Assembly (NCBI GenBank): GCA_029781115.1
Contig: JAKOXG010000017.1
Location: forward strand, 53,639 to 117,638
From: Candidatus Cloacimonadota bacterium
GTDB lineage: Bacteria > Cloacimonadota > Cloacimonadia > Cloacimonadales > Cloacimonadaceae
Direction: 5' to 3'
DNA length: 64,000 nucleotides
Part shown: piece after piece, positions 44,865 through 53,990 of the stretch
Numbering within the stretch: position 1 is the stretch's first letter
How the letters are laid out: each line of letters starts with the position of its first letter
Notes under the pieces: model-generated
Told to the model about the DNA's origin: nothing
Database searches by the model: none
The model's input: only the letters and a program-made list of their open reading frames with translations
Translations under genes and position numbers: made by a program

Positions 44865-47051
44865 ATGAAAAAGTTTGTAATTAGCCTTATCACGATCGGC
44901 CTTATCTTTAGCTTTGCCTATGCGGGCACAATGCAGCCGTCAATGGAAAGAAAGCCGGTCGAAAGCCCTGCCGGAAGACGTTTGGAGCCAAAGAGAAACG
45001 TCCCGACTTACACATTTACCAAAGCACCGACATCAATCGCCGTAAACTACTACGACTACATGATCGGTTCTTACAACGGTCTGCCAATCCGTGTGATTCC
45101 CCCACACGTCCAGGGTGGCGGATATTTCATGACCTATCATGGCAGAAGCCAATCCACCGGCACAAGACGTATGTACTATTCCTATCTTGATGCTGCTGGA
45201 AACTTGAAAATCAACAGCACAATCACAAACTCACAAATTCATGAAGGCTATGGAACCCTGGCAGTTGACCCTGTCAGCGGCAAACCCTTCTATTCTTGGC
45301 ACGCCGCACTCGACGGAACAAGTGCACCTGTTGATGTGCTTTGTGTTTCAGACATTTTCTACGAAGACCTCGTAGGCCTCTGGAATGAGTACGGCACCAT
45401 TATCGACAACCCCTACTCTCTCAGCACCACAACCGACAACGAATTCATCTGGCCTACCGCAGTGATCGGACCCTCACCCGTCCAAGACATGAGAAGACTC
45501 TATATCATTGCACGCAATGCCGAGAGTCACAGCGTCAACGGAAATCCTTGCGAAAACCCACTTATCGTTTATGCCGACTTTGACGAAAATATGATCGCAA
45601 CTGGCGTAGATTTGGTCTGGAACTATATCGATATCCCGGAAATGACAGCTTGGAACCACGACACAACCGCATGGCGTCGTCCCTTCTATTCACTCGCTGT
45701 AGACCAATTGGGAAACCTCTACTATGCAGGATTCCACTTTGCAAATGATGCCGATAACAACAGCATCGATGAAGAAGACATGGACGTCTTCAAATGCGGA
45801 AACTACGGCCAGGGCGAGTGGACACGCGTGAGTGCCTGGAGCACCTTCCCCATGGTAAACCCTCCCGCCTATCCCGGTGCTGATCATGGATATTTTGAAA
45901 ACCAAAATAACCAACCCTACGCCGATGGCGAACTTGGATTCAGTGCCATGGCTTCAGCTTCAGGACACTGCAACACCGTTACCGATGGCCTCGACAGAGT
46001 GCAGACCATGGGTATCTGGGCGCTTTCCACAAACGAAGGTAGCTACTATCCCAACATGCAGTATGTAAAATCGTTTATCTTCGATCCCAGTGACAACACA
46101 TTTGAGATCAAAGAAATCTATCCTCAGAAAGACCCCGCCGATACCCACAATGCCTGCTTTGTCCCTTGGGACGTCGTAGAGCCCTATGGCGAGGCTGAGT
46201 ACATTGAGTATCAAAATGACGATGGCACTATCGATTACTACCTCAGCGTAGTGACCGACTGGCCCTATCCCTACTGGGATCTCTCAGCTCACGGCGACGC
46301 AATGAGCTTCCACTACAACAATGCCAAACTCACCGAAGATAACGATTGCGGCCTGATGGCAGCTGTGTGGCAAAACTCCTGGCGCGCCCGTCAATACAAC
46401 GAATACAACGACGCAGACTGGATCGATTATCAAGACACACCGGAAATCTGGATCTCCGTGTCTCCTGACCATGGTGACACCTGGAGCGAACCCATCGTTC
46501 TGGACAATCAAAACGTGCCTGAATTCCAGGGAATCAAGCCCATGTGGGTCTACCCTGCAGACAAAGTCATCTACACCCGTATGGAAGGAAAGCAAAAGGT
46601 TGGTAAGCTTGGATTCATGTTCTACAACGACTACACTTGGGGCTCAGCCTCCATCGAATACCCCGTCGGAAACCCTGACGGCGGAGAAGTGATGTTTATG
46701 GAACTTGAGATCGTCTTCCCCGAAGGCGGACCTGATGCACCGGTTGATGCCGACGATTACACCCAGACACCGGCTATCAAGCTCTTGGATCAAAACTTCC
46801 CCAACCCCTTCAACCCCAGCACCACTATCAGCTACACCATGAACAACACCGGTGATGCCAAATTGGCCATCTACAACGTGAAAGGACAATTGGTGAACAC
46901 CCTTGTAAATGGAACCAAGGAAGCTGGTAAGCACAGCGTCGTGTGGAATGGAACAGACTCCAAAGGCAAAGACGTGCCCAGCGGAATCTACTTCTATCGC
47001 CTCACCACTGGCAACCATGTGGAAACCAAAAAGATGATGCTGATGAAATAA
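44865..47051 (+). CDS. Secreted protein with type IX-like sorting domain
   Basis: 728 aa. Signal peptide (KFVISLITIGLIFSFAYA), then a repetitive beta-rich body (sialidase/propeller-like spacing, for example ISVSPDHGDTWSEPIVLDN, an Asp-box-like SxDxGxTW at about 538-545). An Asp-rich NDADNNSIDEEDMD segment is near 294-307. The C-terminal 85 residues are a classical FlgD/Por-type sorting domain: LLDQNFPNPFNPSTTISYT, LAIYNVKGQLVNTL, HSVVWNGTDSKGKDVPSGIYFYRL, ETKKMMLMK. Last gene of the cluster, followed by a strong terminator. Confidence 0.88.
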   Translation: MKKFVISLITIGLIFSFAYAGTMQPSMERKPVESPAGRRLEPKRNVPTYTFTKAPTSIAVNYYDYMIGSYNGLPIRVIPPHVQGGGYFMTYHGRSQSTGTRRMYYSYLDAAGNLKINSTITNSQIHEGYGTLAVDPVSGKPFYSWHAALDGTSAPVDVLCVSDIFYEDLVGLWNEYGTIIDNPYSLSTTTDNEFIWPTAVIGPSPVQDMRRLYIIARNAESHSVNGNPCENPLIVYADFDENMIATGVDLVWNYIDIPEMTAWNHDTTAWRRPFYSLAVDQLGNLYYAGFHFANDADNNSIDEEDMDVFKCGNYGQGEWTRVSAWSTFPMVNPPAYPGADHGYFENQNNQPYADGELGFSAMASASGHCNTVTDGLDRVQTMGIWALSTNEGSYYPNMQYVKSFIFDPSDNTFEIKEIYPQKDPADTHNACFVPWDVVEPYGEAEYIEYQNDDGTIDYYLSVVTDWPYPYWDLSAHGDAMSFHYNNAKLTEDNDCGLMAAVWQNSWRARQYNEYNDADWIDYQDTPEIWISVSPDHGDTWSEPIVLDNQNVPEFQGIKPMWVYPADKVIYTRMEGKQKVGKLGFMFYNDYTWGSASIEYPVGNPDGGEVMFMELEIVFPEGGPDAPVDADDYTQTPAIKLLDQNFPNPFNPSTTISYTMNNTGDAKLAIYNVKGQLVNTLVNGTKEAGKHSVVWNGTDSKGKDVPSGIYFYRLTTGNHVETKKMMLMK

Positions 47052-47096
47052 GATGATAACATCGTATTGATCCTAACCCGGATCGGTACAAAGCAT

Positions 47097-47126
47097 AAAG
47101 CCCTGGGTTCTTCCCGGGGCTTTTTT
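47097..47126 (+). terminator. Intrinsic terminator of the Ton/secretion cluster
   Basis: AAAGCCCTGGG pairs with CCCGGGGCTTT (one T-G pair) around TTCTT, followed by a run of T. 45 nt after the stop. Confidence 0.92.
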
Positions 47127-47244
47127 GTTGCCTGATGAAATGGGCTAAACTCCCTGAATAATATTGCCCCAAAATCGACACTTTTCCCCCGTCAACTTCC
47201 CCTCTTTTTCCACTGTCCCCACACCTTGAAAAGCAGGCTGTTTT

Positions 47245-47464
47245 AAAATATTTGACTCTGCCATAAAAACATGTTACCCAAAACCGCCTGTTTTGACCCC
47301 TCTCAAATGCCCATTCCATGCAGGTTCCCCACCCCGCCCCTGCTGCTCTCCTGCTCCTCGAACAGCTAACGAGTAAGAAAGCAGGCAGTTAGGAGGGAGA
47401 GCCAAGTGGGGGCAAAAGCAGCTTTCGGAGGGCGGCAAACCGATACCAAAAGGCAATATTTGCA
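47245..47464 (+). repeat. R1 dispersed repeat, copy 4 (220 bp)
   Basis: AAAATATTTGACTC, GTTACCC, CCTCTCAAATGCCCATTCCATGC, CCCCGCCCCTGCTG, GTTAGGAGG and GGCAATATTTGCA in the family order. The internal stem here is GCTCTCC/GGAGAGC. It lies between convergent gene ends (47051 and 47840). Confidence 0.8.
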
Positions 47465-47774
47465 ACAACACCTCGGAGTAGTCAAAGAATATCTCACCCA
47501 CCAAATAGGTGGGTATTCAACCCTGAATGAAGAGCGCTCAACCGCGCTTGATTTTCCAAGTGGAGATTATTAGCCTGCAATTCATCACGCACCTGATCAA
47601 GAAATATCGGGGAGAGACATATGAAGACAATTAAACGCCCGTTCAGGTGCTCCTGTCCTGAAATGTGGCGCCTTCAGGGAAACAAAGAAGCTGGTTCTGC
47701 TAAAATAGAGGCGGTTTAAACGGCTCAAAAAACGAGCCCGGTAACGAAAGTCCCCTTCTCTTTTTTGGACACAA
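47465..47774. other. Intergenic remainder with one possible small ORF
   Basis: Contains CCCACCAAATAGGTGGG, a short perfect inverted repeat (stem CCCACC/GGTGGG), near 47499. A 32-codon ORF at 47621-47719 (+) has a GGGGAG site 6 nt before its ATG and reads MKTIKRPFRCSCPEMW at the start. With no homologue recognised and no promoter seen, I do not call it a gene. Confidence 0.35.
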
Positions 47775-47814
47775 AAAAGGGCTGCAAAAACCCGATCGTT
47801 CTTGCAGCCCTTTT
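47775..47814 (-). terminator. Intrinsic terminator of the ribosomal superoperon
   Basis: Stem AAAAGGGCTGCAA / TTGCAGCCCTTTT, 13 bp perfect, followed on the minus strand by TTTTTT. 25 nt after the rplQ stop. Confidence 0.93.
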
Positions 47815-47839
47815 ATATTTTACAATATCAAGCCAGAGG

Positions 47840-48247
47840 CTATTTGGTCAGGTCTTTGGCTTTGATCTTGTCAGCTTTGGGTTTGATTGTGGATTCTTCC
47901 ACAAACTGAATGATGGCCATGGGAGCGGAATCGCCTTTTCTATAGCCGGCTTTGATCACTCGGGTGTATCCACCGTTGCGACCCTCAAATGCTGGGGCAA
48001 TTTCGTCGAAAAGCTTTTTCACCAGGGATCTGTCACCGAGGACTTTGTAAGCCAACCTGCGGGCATGGACGGTGTTTGCCTTGCCATAGGTGACCACTCT
48101 TTCCACGTGCCTTCTCAGTTCTTTTGCTTTGGCGAGGGTGGTGTTGATCTGTCCGTGCTGTATCATAGATCTGACGAGGTTTTTAAACAGCATCCTTCTG
48201 GCATCCATTTCACGGCCGAATGTTTTGCTTTCAACTCTATGTCTCAT
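47840..48247 (-). CDS. rplQ: 50S ribosomal protein bL17
   Basis: 135 aa. MRHRVESKTFGREMDARRMLFKNLVRSMI and ERVVTYGK match bL17 (the usual opening is MRH..KLgr...R.al.rnLv.sLi). A C-terminal KPKADKIKAKDLTK tail is slightly longer than in E. coli. Last gene; its ATG lies 11 nt inside rpoA. Confidence 0.97.
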   Translation of the reverse strand: MRHRVESKTFGREMDARRMLFKNLVRSMIQHGQINTTLAKAKELRRHVERVVTYGKANTVHARRLAYKVLGDRSLVKKLFDEIAPAFEGRNGGYTRVIKAGYRKGDSAPMAIIQFVEESTIKPKADKIKAKDLTK

Positions 48248-49445
48248 TTTTCACCTTCTTTTTGGATGTTGGAATTGGTTTTCTTTGGGTGGTGACGGCT
48301 TCCTTGGGGGCGTCTTTCTCTTCGACTGCGGCCACCTTGGTTTCTTTTTCTTTTGCCTTGGCGGGTTTGGCAGCCTTAGTGGCTTTGGCAGCGGGCTTTG
48401 GTGCGGGTGTTTCAACCACCACAGGGCTGGATTCGTCCTGCTTTACGCCTCTGCTCTTTGCTTCACGGATACGCTCGTAGATGCCTTCCACGTCCATACC
48501 CAATTCCAGATCGTATTTCTTTAGTTTTAAGACGATTTCTTCGAGGGATTTCTTGCCGAAGTTGCGGAATTTGAGCATCTCGGCTTCGGTTTTGGATACC
48601 AAATCACCGATCGTCTCGATATTTGCAGCGGCCAGACAGTTAGCGGCTCTGACCGTGAGTTCAATTTCTTTCACGCTGGTGGAGAGCACCTGCTCCATCT
48701 CTTCGAGTTCAGGATCCATCTCGATATCACGGATATAGACGGGTTCCTTTTCAAAGATGCTGATCTTGCCGGCCATGTCTTTGATGATCTTGGCGGCCAA
48801 AGAAAGGGCATATTTGGGTTCCACTGCGCCATTGGAGTAGATTTCCAATATCAGCTTGTCAAAGTTCATTCTCTCTTTGACGCGTTGGTGCGTGACGGAG
48901 AAATTGACTTTGAGGATGGGGGAATAGACGCTATCAATGGGGATGAATCCAGTGGGTTTGCCTTCGGGATTCTGCCTGTCCGCACTGATATAACCTCGCC
49001 CGATACCGATGATCAGTTCCATTCTAAATTCGATGTCTTCGGTCACTTCCAATAGATAGAGGTCTTTGTTGATGATATTTATGTGAGGGTTCTCTTGGAT
49101 CGAGGATGCGGTCACGACGCCTTTGCCTTTGTGCTCAAGCACCACGGTTACTTCCTCGACGGTGGAGCAGAAGATGACCAACTGCTTCAGGCGCAAAATG
49201 AGGTCGATGTAATCCGTATTGGTACCATCGATGGCACAAAACTCGTGATGCAGGCCTTCAATGCGCACAAAACGCACTGCAGCTCCCTGAATTGAGGATA
49301 GCAGCACCCGGCGCAAAGCGTTGCCCAGAGTGGTGCCAAATCCCGGCTCAAGAGGCCCGATCTCAACTTTGCCGTAATGCTTGGTGTAGGTTTGTTCGTC
49401 AAACTCCACCTTTTCCGGCATCTGTAAGGGTTCAAGGTACAACAT
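48237..49445 (-). CDS. rpoA: RNA polymerase alpha subunit, with an extra basic tail
   Basis: 402 aa. The N-terminal dimer domain has GFGTTLGNALRRVLLSSIQGAAV, and the alpha-CTD has ELTVRAANCLAAANIETIGDLV and FGKKSLEEIVLKL, both intact. Typical alphas end about 10-15 residues after this point. Here about 68 more residues follow (from about 335), rich in Lys, Ala, Pro and Glu (KPAAKATKAAKPAKAKEKET and so on). The tail's reading frame runs into the rplQ start. ATG with AAGGAG. Confidence 0.97.
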   Translation of the reverse strand: MLYLEPLQMPEKVEFDEQTYTKHYGKVEIGPLEPGFGTTLGNALRRVLLSSIQGAAVRFVRIEGLHHEFCAIDGTNTDYIDLILRLKQLVIFCSTVEEVTVVLEHKGKGVVTASSIQENPHINIINKDLYLLEVTEDIEFRMELIIGIGRGYISADRQNPEGKPTGFIPIDSVYSPILKVNFSVTHQRVKERMNFDKLILEIYSNGAVEPKYALSLAAKIIKDMAGKISIFEKEPVYIRDIEMDPELEEMEQVLSTSVKEIELTVRAANCLAAANIETIGDLVSKTEAEMLKFRNFGKKSLEEIVLKLKKYDLELGMDVEGIYERIREAKSRGVKQDESSPVVVETPAPKPAAKATKAAKPAKAKEKETKVAAVEEKDAPKEAVTTQRKPIPTSKKKVKNET

Positions 49446-49472
49446 ATTGACTCCTTGCTTGGTTGTGAGAGG

Positions 49473-50090
49473 TTATTTGGAATAGAACTCGACTATGAGA
49501 CGAAGATCCACTGTGTTCGGTATATCGTTGACTGGGGGTAAGTTTTCAAAAGTGCCGCGCATATTCTCTTTGTCTACGGTGAGCCAGGAATAAGCGGAGC
49601 TCGCTTCGGTAGCATCGATGGCATCCTTGATCATGGAGATGCCACGGCTTTTGGGGCGCACTTCGATGATGTCACCGGGCTTGCAAAGGAAGGATGGGAT
49701 GTCCACCTTCTTGCCGTTGACCATGATGTGGCCGTGGTTTACAAACTGACGTGCCTGCATCCTGGTGGTTGCAAAGCCCAAGCGGTAAACGGTATTGTCC
49801 AAGCGGCGCTCCAACATGATGAGCAGGTTGTCACCCGTCACTCCAGCCATCTTATCAGCTTTCACAAAATAGTTTTTAAATTGCTTTTCCAGCAGGCAAT
49901 AGGTATAGCGCAGTTGTTGTTTTGCGTTGAGGTGCAGACCGTAGTCGCTCACCTTTCTGCGCATGTTGCGGCCGTGCTGTCCTGCGGGGTATTTGCGTTT
50001 ACCCAAGATCCTGTCATACTTTGCGGGTCCGTAGATGTTTTCTCCAAATCTGCGGCATATTTTAGCTTTTGGTCCTGTGTATTTTGCCAT
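49473..50090 (-). CDS. rpsD: 30S ribosomal protein uS4
   Basis: 205 aa. [36 protein letters not shown] and the S4 RNA-binding domain [38 protein letters not shown] identify uS4. In many bacteria uS4 represses this part of the operon. No zinc Cys set near the N-terminus (single Cys only). ATG start. Confidence 0.97.
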   Translation of the reverse strand: MAKYTGPKAKICRRFGENIYGPAKYDRILGKRKYPAGQHGRNMRRKVSDYGLHLNAKQQLRYTYCLLEKQFKNYFVKADKMAGVTGDNLLIMLERRLDNTVYRLGFATTRMQARQFVNHGHIMVNGKKVDIPSFLCKPGDIIEVRPKSRGISMIKDAIDATEASSAYSWLTVDKENMRGTFENLPPVNDIPNTVDLRLIVEFYSK

Positions 50091-50102
50091 TTGATCCTCC
50101 GG

Positions 50103-50492
50103 TTAAATCCTTCTTGTCTTGGGTGGACGGCATCCGTTGTGCGGGATGGGCGTCGCATCCTTGATCATGGTTACTTTCAGACCAGCAGCGTTGAGGGCGC
50201 GGATGGAGGATTCACGTCCGCCACCGGGACCTTTAACAATCACGCCAACTTTGGTGATGCCCATCTCGGCACCAACTTTTGCCACTTCACCGGCAGCCAT
50301 CTGAGCCGCAAAAGGAGTGCTCTTGCGGGAGCCCTTATAACCGATTTTCCCACCACTTGACCAGGCAAGCACGTTACCGGCACGGTCTGTGAGGGTGATG
50401 ATCGTGTTGTTGAAACTGGAATGGACGAAGACAATGCCTTCGTCGAATGCCAGGCGTACACGTCTCTTTTTAACTCTTGTTTTCTTGGCCAT
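50103..50492 (-). CDS. rpsK: 30S ribosomal protein uS11
   Basis: 129 aa. [54 protein letters not shown] and the end [14 protein letters not shown] are family landmarks. ATG start, 13 nt after rpsM. Confidence 0.97.
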   Translation of the reverse strand: MAKKTRVKKRRVRLAFDEGIVFVHSSFNNTIITLTDRAGNVLAWSSGGKIGYKGSRKSTPFAAQMAAGEVAKVGAEMGITKVGVIVKGPGGGRESSIRALNAAGLKVTMIKDATPIPHNGCRPPKTRRI

Positions 50493-50505
50493 TTCTTAAA
50501 GACTC

Positions 50506-50874
50506 CTATTTCTTCTTTTTGATGGCACCAGCGCGGGGCCCTTTGCGGGTGCGGGCGTTGGTGTGTGTTCTTTGACCACGAACCGGCAGACCACGTTTGT
50601 GGCGCATGCCGCGATAGCATCCAATCTCCATCAGACGCTTGATGTTCATAGCTACTTGGGTGCGCAAAGCTCCCTCCACCACATAGTCGTGTTGCACTAT
50701 GTCGCGGATGGTCTTTTCTTCCTCGACTGTGAGGTCGGCTACTTTCTTCATCTCATCAATGCCTGCTTTTTGGCAGATCTGTTTCGCAATGGTTGGCCCT
50801 ATACCATAAATGTAGGTAAGACCAACAAATAGCCTCTTGTTTCTGGGGATCTCAATACCTGCAATGTGTGCCAA
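50506..50874 (-). CDS. rpsM: 30S ribosomal protein uS13
   Basis: 122 aa. [25 protein letters not shown] and [22 protein letters not shown] are diagnostic. The start codon is TTG: the conserved N-terminus begins exactly there, AAGGAGG lies 6 nt upstream and no ATG is available. Confidence 0.97.
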   Translation of the reverse strand: MAHIAGIEIPRNKRLFVGLTYIYGIGPTIAKQICQKAGIDEMKKVADLTVEEEKTIRDIVQHDYVVEGALRTQVAMNIKRLMEIGCYRGMRHKRGLPVRGQRTHTNARTRKGPRAGAIKKKK

Positions 50875-50885
50875 GTTGGTCCTCC

Positions 50886-51002
50886 TTATCCTTGTCTCTG
50901 TTTATGTTTAGGGTTAGATTTGCAGATAACACGGATCACGCCGTGGCGTTTGATGATACGACAGTCCTTGCAGACTACTTTCACGCTTGATCGTACTTTC
51001 AT
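50886..51002 (-). CDS. rpmJ: 50S ribosomal protein bL36
   Basis: 38 aa: begins [20 protein letters not shown] and ends PKHKQRQG. Zinc ligands C11, C14, C27 and H33 are present (C+ form). ATG 51002 to TAA 50886, in its standard place between infA and rpsM. Confidence 0.96.
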   Translation of the reverse strand: MKVRSSVKVVCKDCRIIKRHGVIRVICKSNPKHKQRQG

Positions 51003-51029
51003 TGTTTGTCTCCTTGATCCATGACAGTG

Positions 51030-51248
51030 TTATTTATATCTATAGGTTATGCGTCCTCTGGAGAGGTCGTAAGGTGAAAGCTCCACCTTGACCTTGTCGC
51101 CAGGAAGGATGCGTATATAATGCATGCGCATCTTGCCGGAAGAATGAGCCAGTATCTCATGGCCATTTTCCAGTTGCACACGAAATTGTGTATTTGGAAG
51201 AGCATCGACTACGATTCCTTCCACTTCTATCACTCCGGATTTACTCAT
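51030..51248 (-). CDS. infA: Translation initiation factor IF-1
   Basis: 72 aa OB-fold protein. [33 protein letters not shown] and [25 protein letters not shown] are almost canonical. The ATG lies 8 nt inside map. Confidence 0.97.
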   Translation of the reverse strand: MSKSGVIEVEGIVVDALPNTQFRVQLENGHEILAHSSGKMRMHYIRILPGDKVKVELSPYDLSRGRITYRYK

Positions 51249-52017
51249 TTAGACTCCTCCTGCTAAAGCTGAGAATCTCCGCTTCATTGGCTGTGATCAA
51301 AATGCTGTGTTCAAAGTGAGCGGATAGACTCTTATCCGCAGTAAAGAACTCCCAGCCTTTCTCGATTACTCTATTGGTGCCGATATTTACCATTGGTTCG
51401 ATGGCGATGGTCATACCTGCTTTCAATCTGGGGCCTCTGTCCGGCATACCCACGTTGGGAATCATCGGGTCTTCATGCAGCGCTTTACCGACGCCATGGC
51501 CGGTGAGATCGTCTGCACAATAATAGCCCGCTGCACGCACAAAGCTCTCGATGGCATGCGAGATGTCTCCCACACGCTTGCCCGCCCGTGCTGCATCAAT
51601 GCCGATGTATAGAGCTTGTTCGGTCACATCCAACAGCCTGGATGCTTCCTCGCTCACTTTGCCCACCTTGTAGGTGCGCGCGGTATCAGAATAGTAGCCA
51701 TCAAGCTCTATCCCCACATCCACGCCAATGATATCACCTTCTGCCAAGATCGTCTTGCGCGAGGGAATGCCATGCACAATGCCATCATTTACGCTGGCGC
51801 AAATCGCACCAGGGAATGGTGGCAGACCGGGAATCGTGTAGCCCTTGAAAGCTGCCCTGCCTCCATGTTTCCGGATGAAACTATCGGCAAAGGCGTCCAG
51901 CTCATAGGTGCTGATTCCGGGTGCAACCATGGCTTCCAGCTCGTCCAGGAGCAGGGCTAAGATTCTGCCCGCTGCTCTCATTTTCTCGATCTCTGAGGGT
52001 GACTTGATCAGGATCAT
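51241..52017 (-). CDS. map: Methionine aminopeptidase, type I
   Basis: 258 aa. Removes the initiator Met from nascent proteins. The metal ligands lie in [19 protein letters not shown] (D100, D111), [12 protein letters not shown] (His) and [11 protein letters not shown] (Glu); H82 in DGIVHGIPS is the substrate-side His. No N-terminal zinc-finger extension. One nt after secY; adk, often between them, is absent. Confidence 0.97.
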   Translation of the reverse strand: MILIKSPSEIEKMRAAGRILALLLDELEAMVAPGISTYELDAFADSFIRKHGGRAAFKGYTIPGLPPFPGAICASVNDGIVHGIPSRKTILAEGDIIGVDVGIELDGYYSDTARTYKVGKVSEEASRLLDVTEQALYIGIDAARAGKRVGDISHAIESFVRAAGYYCADDLTGHGVGKALHEDPMIPNVGMPDRGPRLKAGMTIAIEPMVNIGTNRVIEKGWEFFTADKSLSAHFEHSILITANEAEILSFSRRSLNE

Positions 52018-52018
52018 A

Positions 52019-53344
52019 TCAACCGCCGGAGGTGCGTGATCTGAGTTTACCCTTCTTCATAAAGCCGTCATAGTGTCTCATCACGAGGTGGCTCTCTATC
52101 TGCTGTAGCGTGTCCAAAGCCACACCCACCACGATGATGATACCTGTTCCACCAAAGTAGAACGGCAGTTTGAAGACGTTGCTCATGATCTCGGGAACCA
52201 AAGCAATGAAAGCAAAGAATACTGCTCCGGGCAATGTGATCCGGGTGAGCACTCTGCTGATGTATTCTGCCGTCTTTTTACCGGGTTTCTTACCGGGGAT
52301 ATGGCCGCCATATTTGATCATGTTTTCGGCCATCTCGGTGGGATTGAGCACTATCGCCGTGTAGAAATAGGCAAAGAAGATGATCATGGCTACATAGAGA
52401 ATGGTGTAGACCCAGTGACCGGGGCTGAATATACGCTGTAAGGTCATCCAAAAGCCCGTCTGAGCCTGACCACCAATCATGGTTGTGATCGTGGCAGGGA
52501 ACATCAGGATGGACTGTGCAAAGATGATGGGGATCACACCAGCGGTATTCACCCTCAAAGGAATGAAAGTGCTCTGGCCACCATATACTCTGCGACCCAC
52601 GATGCGCTTGGCATATTGGACGGGGATCTTGCGGATGGCTTCGGTCACATAGATCACGCTGGCTGTCACCAGGATCATCACGACGATGGCTGAAAGGGCT
52701 GCCCAAATACGGCTGGGATTGGCGGAAACCTGTTTGAAGAGTTGCACGAATCCGGCGGGATAGCGGGCGATGATACCGGCGAAGATGATCAACGATATGC
52801 CGTTGCCGATTCCATGTTCGGTGATCTGCTCACCCAGCCACATCACGACCATCGTGCCTGTGGTGAGGGTGACGATACCGGTGAAATGGAACAAAAAGCC
52901 GGGGTTGGGAACCACTCCACCGCTGAGGCTGGAAAGCCAGGTGGTGATGGTGATGGCGTTGAATGCTGCCAGTCCCACGGTTGCATAGCGTGTGATCTGG
53001 TTCAGCTTCTTTTGGCCATCGGCACCCTCTTTTTTGAGCTTTTCAAAATAGGGAATGATGGAGCCCAAAAGCTGGAGCACAATGGACGCCGTAATATATG
53101 GCATGATTCCAAGCGCAAAGACGCTGGCTCGCTCAAAGTTTCCACCCACGAAGAGGTCCAGGAGTCCGAAGAGAGTGCTGCCACCCTCTCTGGCACCTTC
53201 AAAGAAGGCTCCCAGAGCCGTGGCGTCCACACCCGGAACTGGAACGAAGCTACCCAAACGATAGAGCACCAGAAACAGCCCTGTGAAGAGTAGCTTCTTC
53301 TTCAAGTCCGGAATCCGGAACATGGTGATTATCTTTTCAAACAT
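52019..53344 (-). CDS. secY: Protein translocase subunit SecY
   Basis: 441 aa with ten hydrophobic segments. RLGSFVPVPGVD (near 31-42) and the SecY signature GIMPYITASIVLQLL are present, as are the cytoplasmic loop RIVGRRVYGGQSTFIPLRVNTAGVIPIIFA and the C-terminal VVGVALDTLQQIESHLVMRHYDGFMKKG. One nt after rplO, one nt before map. Confidence 0.97.
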   Translation of the reverse strand: MFEKIITMFRIPDLKKKLLFTGLFLVLYRLGSFVPVPGVDATALGAFFEGAREGGSTLFGLLDLFVGGNFERASVFALGIMPYITASIVLQLLGSIIPYFEKLKKEGADGQKKLNQITRYATVGLAAFNAITITTWLSSLSGGVVPNPGFLFHFTGIVTLTTGTMVVMWLGEQITEHGIGNGISLIIFAGIIARYPAGFVQLFKQVSANPSRIWAALSAIVVMILVTASVIYVTEAIRKIPVQYAKRIVGRRVYGGQSTFIPLRVNTAGVIPIIFAQSILMFPATITTMIGGQAQTGFWMTLQRIFSPGHWVYTILYVAMIIFFAYFYTAIVLNPTEMAENMIKYGGHIPGKKPGKKTAEYISRVLTRITLPGAVFFAFIALVPEIMSNVFKLPFYFGGTGIIIVVGVALDTLQQIESHLVMRHYDGFMKKGKLRSRTSGG

Positions 53345-53345
53345 G

Positions 53346-53804
53346 TTATACTACCTCCGCCTTGCCGCCATTGGCTTCGATGAGCTCCTTGGCGCGACGT
53401 GAAAAAGCGTTGGCTTGAATGTTAATCTTCTGGGTGAATTCTTGCTCGTCTAAAGAAGCCAAGACTTTGACGGGGTTTTTGCCTTTCTGCCCCTTGGAGG
53501 GGATCAAGCCCATCATTTCCAGCTTGGCTATGTTATAATCTGTTTCAGAGAGGCCGATCAGGTTCTTGAGGTTGAGGATCCTGTATTCCACTCTGAATAT
53601 ATTCTTGAAACCGCGCTTGGGCAAGCGACGCTGCATGGGCATCTGTCCACCTTCAAACCAGATGGGGACGTTGCCGCCAGCGCGGGCTTTTTTACCCTTG
53701 TGACCGCGGCCGGCTTGACTGCCCCAACCGCTGCCTTCACCTTTACCCAGACGCTTTCTTGCTTTGCGACCGGCAGGTTTGCCAAGATTGTGTAATTTCA
53801 ACAT
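53346..53804 (-). CDS. rplO: 50S ribosomal protein uL15
   Basis: 152 aa. Gly/Lys-rich start (KRLGKGEGSGWGSQAGRGHKGKKARAGG) followed by FEGGQMPMQRRLPKRGFKN, typical of uL15. ATG start. Confidence 0.97.
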   Translation of the reverse strand: MLKLHNLGKPAGRKARKRLGKGEGSGWGSQAGRGHKGKKARAGGNVPIWFEGGQMPMQRRLPKRGFKNIFRVEYRILNLKNLIGLSETDYNIAKLEMMGLIPSKGQKGKNPVKVLASLDEQEFTQKINIQANAFSRRAKELIEANGGKAEVV

Positions 53805-53807
53805 CTG

Positions 53808-53990
53808 TTACTCCTGCACTTCTTCTACTTTTAAGAGATATGCAACCTTGTTGATCATACCTCTGATGCATGGGTTATCATTGTGGACGCGGCTTTTGCC
53901 GGGTTTGCCCAAACCGAGGGCTCTGATAACACGTTTATGATTTTCCTTTCGGTTAATTGTACTACGCACTTGAGTTACTTTGATCTTCAT
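53808..53990 (-). CDS. rpmD: 50S ribosomal protein uL30
   Basis: 60 aa. MKIKVTQVRSTINRKENHKRVIRALGLGK matches uL30 (KvtqvrS.igr...qr.tl.aLGL.k). The ATG overlaps the rpsE stop by 4 nt. Confidence 0.96.
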   Translation of the reverse strand: MKIKVTQVRSTINRKENHKRVIRALGLGKPGKSRVHNDNPCIRGMINKVAYLLKVEEVQE

